From: Allobosea sp. UNC402CLCol
Lineage (GTDB): Bacteria > Pseudomonadota > Alphaproteobacteria > Rhizobiales > Beijerinckiaceae
NCBI RefSeq assembly: GCF_000745475.1
Contig: NZ_JQJJ01000009.1
Coordinates: 806,001-870,000, forward strand
DNA length: 64,000 nucleotides
Direction of reading: 5' to 3'
The position numbers and the translations under genes were made by a program. The notes under the pieces were generated by a model. That model was not told where the DNA came from, did not search any database, and was given only the letters and a program-made list of their open reading frames with translations. This document shows positions 59,613 through 64,000 of the stretch, piece by piece. Numbering within the stretch: position 1 is the stretch's first letter; the number at the start of each line of letters is the position of its first letter.

Positions 59613-60524
59613 TCAATCGGCGCGGAATGCGCGGTGGAGCTCGCAAATGGAATCCGGTCCGATGCCGCAGCACCCGCCGATGATCCGGGCGCCGCGGCGG
59701 TGCCAGTCCCGCCCGAAGTCGCGATAGCGAAGCGGCACGATATCCTCGCGCAGGTCGCTCAGCCCCTCATTTGCCGCAGCTTCCCCGGTCTTCTCGGGGA
59801 AGGCGTTGGCGTAGACGCCGATCGGGATTCCACCCTCTCCGAGAACGTCATGTGCGAGCGCGACGGCCGGTCCCATCACCTCCGGCTGGCTGCAATTGAA
59901 CAGCACGGCGGCGGCGCCGGCAGCGCGGACCGCCGCGACGGCCTCGGCGACGCCTTCGCCCGAACGGAGGGCGGGGGCCTCTCCAGCTGTGCCATCGTCC
60001 TGCAGTGTGAAGGAAACCCAGATCGGCTTGCCGGTCGGGCGCACGGCCGCGCAAGCCGCGAGCGCCTCGGCGATGCAGCTTTGCGTTTCGGCGAGGAAAT
60101 GGTCGACGGATGGCAGCAGGGCATCCACCAGCACCTCCAGCATGGTCGGGGCCCGCGCGGGATCGAACAGATCGGGGCGGTAGGAGCCGAACAGCGGCGG
60201 CAGCGATCCGGCCACGGTGATCTTGCGGCCGCTGCGCTGCGCTTCCTCGTCCGCGGCGCGGCGCGCCAATTCGCCCGACAGGGCGGCAAGCCTCGCGCCG
60301 TCCTGCGCGAAGCGCTCCTCGCCGATATGGAACGGCACCACCGCATAGCTGTTGGTGGTGATGACTTCGGCGCCCGCCTCGATGAAGGCGCGGTGCGCTG
60401 CCAGCACGGTCTCCGGCGCCTCCATCAGCGCCAGCGCCGACCATTCCGGCTGCCGGAAGGGCGCACCCATCCGCTTCAGCTCGCGCCCCATGCCGCCGTC
60501 GAGGACGACCACCTTGTCCGTCAT
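59613..60524 (-). CDS. Homocysteine S-methyltransferase family protein (MmuM/BHMT-like)
   Basis: A 303-residue TIM-barrel methyltransferase. It begins VVVLDGGMGRELKRMGAPFR, and has EAGAEVITTNSYAVVPFHIG near residue 48. The zinc cysteines are in AAVLFNCSQPEVM near 210 and the GGCCGI pair near 285. It transfers a methyl group from S-methylmethionine, a betaine or a related donor to homocysteine. Its ATG overlaps the stop of the GntR gene by 4 bp, so it is last in an operon with an amino-acid ABC transporter, hinting at a methylated amino-acid donor. Confidence 0.9.
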   Translation of the reverse strand: MTDKVVVLDGGMGRELKRMGAPFRQPEWSALALMEAPETVLAAHRAFIEAGAEVITTNSYAVVPFHIGEERFAQDGARLAALSGELARRAADEEAQRSGRKITVAGSLPPLFGSYRPDLFDPARAPTMLEVLVDALLPSVDHFLAETQSCIAEALAACAAVRPTGKPIWVSFTLQDDGTAGEAPALRSGEGVAEAVAAVRAAGAAAVLFNCSQPEVMGPAVALAHDVLGEGGIPIGVYANAFPEKTGEAAANEGLSDLREDIVPLRYRDFGRDWHRRGARIIGGCCGIGPDSICELHRAFRAD

Positions 60525-61243
60525 GCCTGATCGCTCTTCTTGAATTCGCCTTCGGCCCCTGCGCCGCTCGCCGCGACCAGGGCATGCTGCCCCTCCAGAT
60601 CGGCGGCGAGGCTGGGCGCGATATGGGCACGCACGGCACGCTCGGCCTCATCCGGGCTACCGTGCATCACGCCCTCGAACAGCCCGCGATGATCGGCTTC
60701 GAGCGGAAAGCGCGCGGGCCAATGCGTCTCGGACCAGCGGTAGAGCCACTCCATCTTCGTCGACAGGGCGTTGTAGCGCTTGATCAGGTGGCGATGGCCC
60801 GTCGCATCGACAATCGCCCTGTGGAAGCCGAGATCGGCCGCGACGCGGTCATCGACCGAGCCGGTTTCCGCCGGCGCCAGCCGCGCGAAGGCGGCGGCAA
60901 TCAGGCTTTTGGGCTGCGCCTCGCCGCGCTCGGCGAGAATGCGGGCCGCCAGACCCTCCATCGCCTCGCGCAAGGTGTAGATCTCCCAGATCACCTGGGC
61001 GTTGAGGCTGGGGACGCGCCAGTTCGAATAGGGCGCCCGGACCACCAGCTCGTCGGCCTCCAGCGCGAACAGCGCGGTGCGCACCGTCCCGCGCCCGACG
61101 CCGAGCCGCCCCGCCAGCGCGATTTCCGTCAGCACCTCGTCGGGGGCCAGGCGGCCGCGGACGATCTCGTCGCGCAGGCGCCGCATCGCCATGTCGGCGA
61201 GGCTGAGCCGTTCGATCGGTTGCTGGTCGTCCGTCAGGGGCAC
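60521..61243 (-). CDS. GntR-family regulator (FCD subfamily)
   Basis: A 240-residue regulator: winged helix SLADMAMRRLRDEIVRGRLA, EIALAGRLGVGRGTVRTALF and ELVVRAPYSNWRVPSLNAQV; FCD domain from about residue 85 with DDRVAADLGFHRAIVDATGH and HRGLFEGVMHGSPDEAERAV, giving the usual metal-binding Asp and His residues. The start is a GTG at 61243, 7 nt after GAGGA; upstream in-frame codons are not family-like. It sits inside the operon between the ABC ATPase and the methyltransferase rather than divergently. Confidence 0.88.
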   Translation of the reverse strand: MPLTDDQQPIERLSLADMAMRRLRDEIVRGRLAPDEVLTEIALAGRLGVGRGTVRTALFALEADELVVRAPYSNWRVPSLNAQVIWEIYTLREAMEGLAARILAERGEAQPKSLIAAAFARLAPAETGSVDDRVAADLGFHRAIVDATGHRHLIKRYNALSTKMEWLYRWSETHWPARFPLEADHRGLFEGVMHGSPDEAERAVRAHIAPSLAADLEGQHALVAASGAGAEGEFKKSDQA

Positions 61244-61253
61244 GGCGCGGTCC

Positions 61254-62027
61254 TCACTGTCCGCTGCGATGCATGCCGACGAAGCGGCGGCAGCGCTCGG
61301 ATTGCGGGTCGAGGAAAACCTGCTCGGGCGGGCCCTGTTCCTCGACGCGACCATCCTGGAGATAGATGGCGTGGTTCGAGACCTCGCGCGCGAAGGTCAT
61401 CTCATGGGTCACGATCAGCATCGTGCGGCCTTCCTCGGCCAGCGCGCGGATGACGCGCAGCACCTCGCCGACCAGTTCCGGGTCGAGCGCCGAGGTCGGC
61501 TCGTCGAAGAGCAGCGCGCGCGGCCGCATCGCAAGCGCGCGCGCAATCGCGACGCGCTGCTGCTGGCCGCCGGAGAGATGGGCGGGCCAGGCGTCGAACT
61601 TGTCGGCGAGCCCGACCTTGGCGAGCATCGCCTCAGCCTCCTCGCGGCATTCCGCGCGCGGCCGCCCTTGGACGTGGAGCGGCACCTCCATGACGTTCTG
61701 CAGCGCCGTCATATGGGGCCAGAGATTGAAGCTCTGGAAGACGAAGCCGAGCTGGCCGCGCAGCCTGCGGACGGTCTGCCGCTCCGCACGGGAGAAGCGA
61801 TGCCCCGCATCCCTGATGCGGATCTGCGCATCGCCGACGCTGACCTCGCCCTGGTCCGGGATCTCCAGCAGGGGGATGCAGCGCAGCAGCGTGCTCTTGC
61901 CCGAGCCGCTGGCACCGATGATGGCGATCACGTCGCCGTCTCGGGCGGCGAGATCGATCCCGCGCAGCACCTCCTGGCCGCCAAAGCTCTTTCGGATGTC
62001 GGTCAGCTTGACCGTGATCGGCGTCAT
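61254..62027 (-). CDS. Polar amino-acid ABC transporter ATPase
   Basis: A 257-residue HisP/GlnQ-type ATPase: Walker A IGASGSGKSTLLRCIPLLEI, Q-loop FVFQSFNLWPHMTALQNVME, signature LSGGQQQRVAIARALAMRPR, Walker B ALLFDEPTSALDPELVGEVL and switch MLIVTHEMTFAREV. A GDAQIRIRDAGHRFSRAERQ insertion after strand 3 resembles histidine/octopine-type ATPases (HisP, OccP). It overlaps the permease by 4 bp. Confidence 0.95.
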   Translation of the reverse strand: MTPITVKLTDIRKSFGGQEVLRGIDLAARDGDVIAIIGASGSGKSTLLRCIPLLEIPDQGEVSVGDAQIRIRDAGHRFSRAERQTVRRLRGQLGFVFQSFNLWPHMTALQNVMEVPLHVQGRPRAECREEAEAMLAKVGLADKFDAWPAHLSGGQQQRVAIARALAMRPRALLFDEPTSALDPELVGEVLRVIRALAEEGRTMLIVTHEMTFAREVSNHAIYLQDGRVEEQGPPEQVFLDPQSERCRRFVGMHRSGQ

Positions 62028-62725
62028 GCCACGCTCCGTGCGTCGGTCGGTCGGCGATAGGGGGAGAGATGCTGCTCGAGCAGATCCACCGCCCGCGCGA
62101 TCACCGTCACCAGGACGAGATAGATCGCCGCCGCACACAGGAAGATCTCGATGGCGCGGTAGGTTTCGGAGACCTCCGCACGCGCGATGCCGGTGATCTC
62201 CATCAGCGTCACGACGCTGGCGAGCGAGGTCGCCTTGACCATGCTGGTGATCTCCGCGCCATAGGCGGGCAGCGCCTGCCGGAAGGCGAGGGGCAGCACG
62301 ATCCGGCGCAGCATGGTCAGCCGCGTCATGCCGGAAACGCGAGCCGCCTCGATCGCCCCGGAAGGCACCGCGCGAAGACCGCCGCGCAGGATTTCCGAAG
62401 TGTAGGCCGCATCGTTCAGCATCAGGGCGAGGACGGCGCAGACATAAGGTTCGCGCAGCAGCGGCCAGAGCAGCGAGTGGCGCACCGCCGAGAACTGGGC
62501 GAGCCCGTAATAGATCAGGAAGATCTGGATCAGCAGCGGCGTGCCGCGGAAGATGTAGACGTAGAAATCGGCGATCCGCGCGCCCAGCCAGGAGGTGGCG
62601 CGCAGGCCCGACAGCCCGAGCGCGATGAGGCCGCCGCCGAGCAACGACAGGACCGCCAGCAGCAATGTCAGCGGCAGGCCGGCGAGCAGCTTGGGAAAGA
62701 TCTGGGCGATGAAGGCGAAATCCAT
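62024..62725 (-). CDS. Polar amino-acid ABC transporter permease (HisM/OccM-like)
   Basis: A 233-residue permease with about five helices: KLLAGLPLTLLLAVLSLLGG, ADFYVYIFRGTPLLIQIFLI, the SEILRGGLRAVPSGAIEAAR motif, the EAA-like loop VSGMTRLTMLRRIVLPLAFR, and a C-terminal IFLCAAAIYLVLVTVIARAV. Partner of the second permease, which ends 2 bp before its start. Confidence 0.93.
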   Translation of the reverse strand: MDFAFIAQIFPKLLAGLPLTLLLAVLSLLGGGLIALGLSGLRATSWLGARIADFYVYIFRGTPLLIQIFLIYYGLAQFSAVRHSLLWPLLREPYVCAVLALMLNDAAYTSEILRGGLRAVPSGAIEAARVSGMTRLTMLRRIVLPLAFRQALPAYGAEITSMVKATSLASVVTLMEITGIARAEVSETYRAIEIFLCAAAIYLVLVTVIARAVDLLEQHLSPYRRPTDARSVA

Positions 62726-62727
62726 CG

Positions 62728-63453
62728 CTAGCTCCCGGTTCTCGCGGCGGCCTGTCCCCGCATGGAGCGCCATTCGGCGATGCGGAACACGAAACCCGAG
62801 ACGGTGGTGATGGCGAGATAGATCGCGCCGCCAGCGAGGAAGAACAGGAAGGGCAATTCGGTCGAGTTTGCCGCCACCGTGACGGCGCGCAACGTCTCGA
62901 CCAGCCCGGTGACCGAGACCAGCGCGGATTCCTTGATGACCGACTGCCATTGGTTGCCGAGGCCGGGCAGCGCGGTACGCAGGGCCAGCGGCGCGATGAT
63001 GCGCCGGAACATCGTCCAGCGGCCCATGCCGGTGACGCGCGCCGCCTCGAGCGTTCCGGGCGCGATGGCGTGGAAGGCGCCGCGCAGGACTTCCGCCTGC
63101 GTGGCGCCGGAGAGCAGGCCGATCGCCAGGCACCCCGCGGCGAAGCCGCTAATCTCGACGGGGCCGACATGCCCGAATTGCTTGGCGACCACCGAGGCGA
63201 TCTGCCGGCCGCCGAAATAGAACAGGTAGATGACGAGCAGGTCGGGAATGCCGCGCATCACCACGCCATAGCCCTGCGCGAGGCGCCGGACCGGCGCGGA
63301 GCCGGCGATCCGCGCCCAGGCGCAGAGGGTGCCGAGGCCGAGTCCGAGCGCGAAGGCGCAGGCCGATACGGCGAGCGTCATCAGCCCGCCGTTCAGCAGC
63401 GCGTGCCCCCAGCCCTCCGGGCCGAAGCCCAGCAATGTCAGGCTGTCGTCCAT
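62728..63453 (-). CDS. Polar amino-acid ABC transporter permease (HisQ/OccQ-like)
   Basis: A 241-residue permease: GGLMTLAVSACAFALGLGLG, GYGVVMRGIPDLLVIYLFYF (RGIPDLL is typical of HisQ-type subunits), EVLRGAFHAIAPGTLEAARV and the loop TGMGRWTMFRRIIAPLALRT. It forms a heterodimer with the next permease. It follows the binding-protein gene by 19 bp. Confidence 0.93.
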   Translation of the reverse strand: MDDSLTLLGFGPEGWGHALLNGGLMTLAVSACAFALGLGLGTLCAWARIAGSAPVRRLAQGYGVVMRGIPDLLVIYLFYFGGRQIASVVAKQFGHVGPVEISGFAAGCLAIGLLSGATQAEVLRGAFHAIAPGTLEAARVTGMGRWTMFRRIIAPLALRTALPGLGNQWQSVIKESALVSVTGLVETLRAVTVAANSTELPFLFFLAGGAIYLAITTVSGFVFRIAEWRSMRGQAAARTGS

Positions 63454-63472
63454 CCCGTTCGGCTCGCCCGCG

Positions 63473-64000
63473 TCAGCTCGCGGGCGTGATGTCCATCTCG
63501 AACCACTTCAGCGCCAGCTTCTTGAGCGTGCCGTCGTCGATGGTCGACTTCAGCGCCTTGTCGAACATCTCCTTCAGCTCCGGATCGCCCTTGCGCAGGC
63601 CGACCGCGGATCCGACGCCCAGGAGGCCGCCCGTGAAAAGATAGCCGGACTGGATCATCTCGCCATTCGACTTCTTCGCGCTCGCCTGGATGTTGATCTG
63701 GGAGGCCATCACCGCATCGACGCGGCCGCTCTTCAGGTCCAGGAAGGTATCCGGCCCGGACGGATAGGTGCGGACGGTCACCACGTCCTTGAAATAGCGG
63801 TTGAGGACGTCGTTCTGGATCGTGGCGACCTGTACCGCGACGGTCTTGCCGGTCAGCGCTTTCGCCAGTTCGTCGATCGCCGTCTTGGCGGCGGCCTCAT
63901 CCGTGAAGGGGACACGCGGCGCGCCCGTTCCGGGCAGCGACTTGATGCTGCCCTCCTTCATGATCGCGAAGCCCGAGCCGGCCGAGGCGTAGGGGCGGGA
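63473..64000 (-). CDS. Amino-acid ABC transporter substrate-binding protein (C-terminal part; runs off right edge)
   Basis: At least 175 codons of an SBP_bac_3 protein; the N-terminus and signal peptide lie beyond the window. Visible: LAKALTGKTVAVQVATIQND (the hinge strand), RTYPSGPDTFLDLKSGRVDA, VMASQINIQASAKKSNGEM, and GVGSAVGLRKGDPELKEMFD before the C-terminal helices. The DLKSGRVDAVMAS segment takes the place of the ligand-binding loop of Lys/Arg/Orn and octopine-binding proteins. It is the first gene of the transporter-GntR-methyltransferase operon. Confidence 0.92.
   Translation of the reverse strand, partial: SRPYASAGSGFAIMKEGSIKSLPGTGAPRVPFTDEAAAKTAIDELAKALTGKTVAVQVATIQNDVLNRYFKDVVTVRTYPSGPDTFLDLKSGRVDAVMASQINIQASAKKSNGEMIQSGYLFTGGLLGVGSAVGLRKGDPELKEMFDKALKSTIDDGTLKKLALKWFEMDITPAS

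Noticed and set aside
61254-63170. 638-codon minus-strand frame spanning ATPase and permease
   Set aside because: The ATPase begins at 62027; the upstream portion is an out-of-frame shadow of the two permeases, which are intact in their own frames.
1-64000. CRISPR arrays, insertion sequences, prophage or tRNA genes
   Set aside because: Looked for regularly spaced repeats, transposase or integrase proteins and cloverleaf sequences; none was found. The only dispersed repeats are the five palindromic elements.

Overview
The window is a high-GC chromosomal segment whose gene families (long-form PurC, short-chain Psd with PssA, CimA, an Atm1-type exporter, YacG, a cspA-rpsU pair, heterotetrameric sarcosine oxidase and many solute-binding-protein transporters) and dispersed CGTCAT...ATGACG intergenic palindromes fit a metabolically versatile alphaproteobacterium of the Hyphomicrobiales. 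Bosea or a close relative is my best guess. That is an inference from protein and repeat style, because there is no rRNA or other marker gene here. I see no insertion sequence, prophage, CRISPR array or tRNA.

Layout. Positions 1-23.9 kb are mostly housekeeping and small regulatory genes: purC, a MarR regulator, a CHAD protein, an orphan TRAP solute-binding protein, a fumarylacetoacetase-family/DinB pair, small exported proteins, cysS - 36-codon ORF - cimA joined by ATGA overlaps, an Atm1-like exporter, psd and pssA, maf, a MarR-controlled operon (isochorismatase-like, membrane protein, MFS) with a striking 53-bp operator-like inverted repeat, and SDR-yacG. From 24.0 to 36.5 kb lie two amine/amino-acid oxidation systems. 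On the minus strand is a polar amino-acid ABC transporter with a two-subunit FAD oxidase of the opine/hydroxyproline type. On the plus strand is soxBDAG sarcosine oxidase. Between them is a GATase1-AraC regulator of the kind that controls sarcosine and betaine catabolism.

From 36.5 to 42.6 kb are cspA-rpsU (separated by an intrinsic terminator that probably attenuates) and nrdAB. nrdA is preceded by a cobalamin riboswitch. Its downstream leader can fold in two mutually exclusive ways, and a last hairpin covers the Shine-Dalgarno sequence. NrdB carries Phe where the radical Tyr should be and Glu as first metal ligand, the signature of subclass Ic (Mn/Fe) ribonucleotide reductase. A B12-independent, tyrosyl-radical-free reductase under B12 control is the most interesting system in the window.

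From 42.8 to 50.5 kb is a carbohydrate or sugar-acid locus: a GntR regulator, an esterase, a MalEFG-type importer without its ATPase, an epimerase and a dehydrogenase on one strand, and a divergent enolase-superfamily dehydratase on the other, with palindromic operators between. From 50.6 to 55.8 kb is an organosulfur-type locus (ssuABC-like transporter, LLM flavin monooxygenase, extra NitT/TauT binding protein), followed by a decayed RpiR regulator. From 56.6 to 59.5 kb are an AdiA-like basic amino-acid decarboxylase and an acetyltransferase. From 59.6 kb to the right edge is a homocysteine-methyltransferase-family enzyme, a GntR regulator and a polar amino-acid ABC transporter whose binding-protein gene runs off the window.
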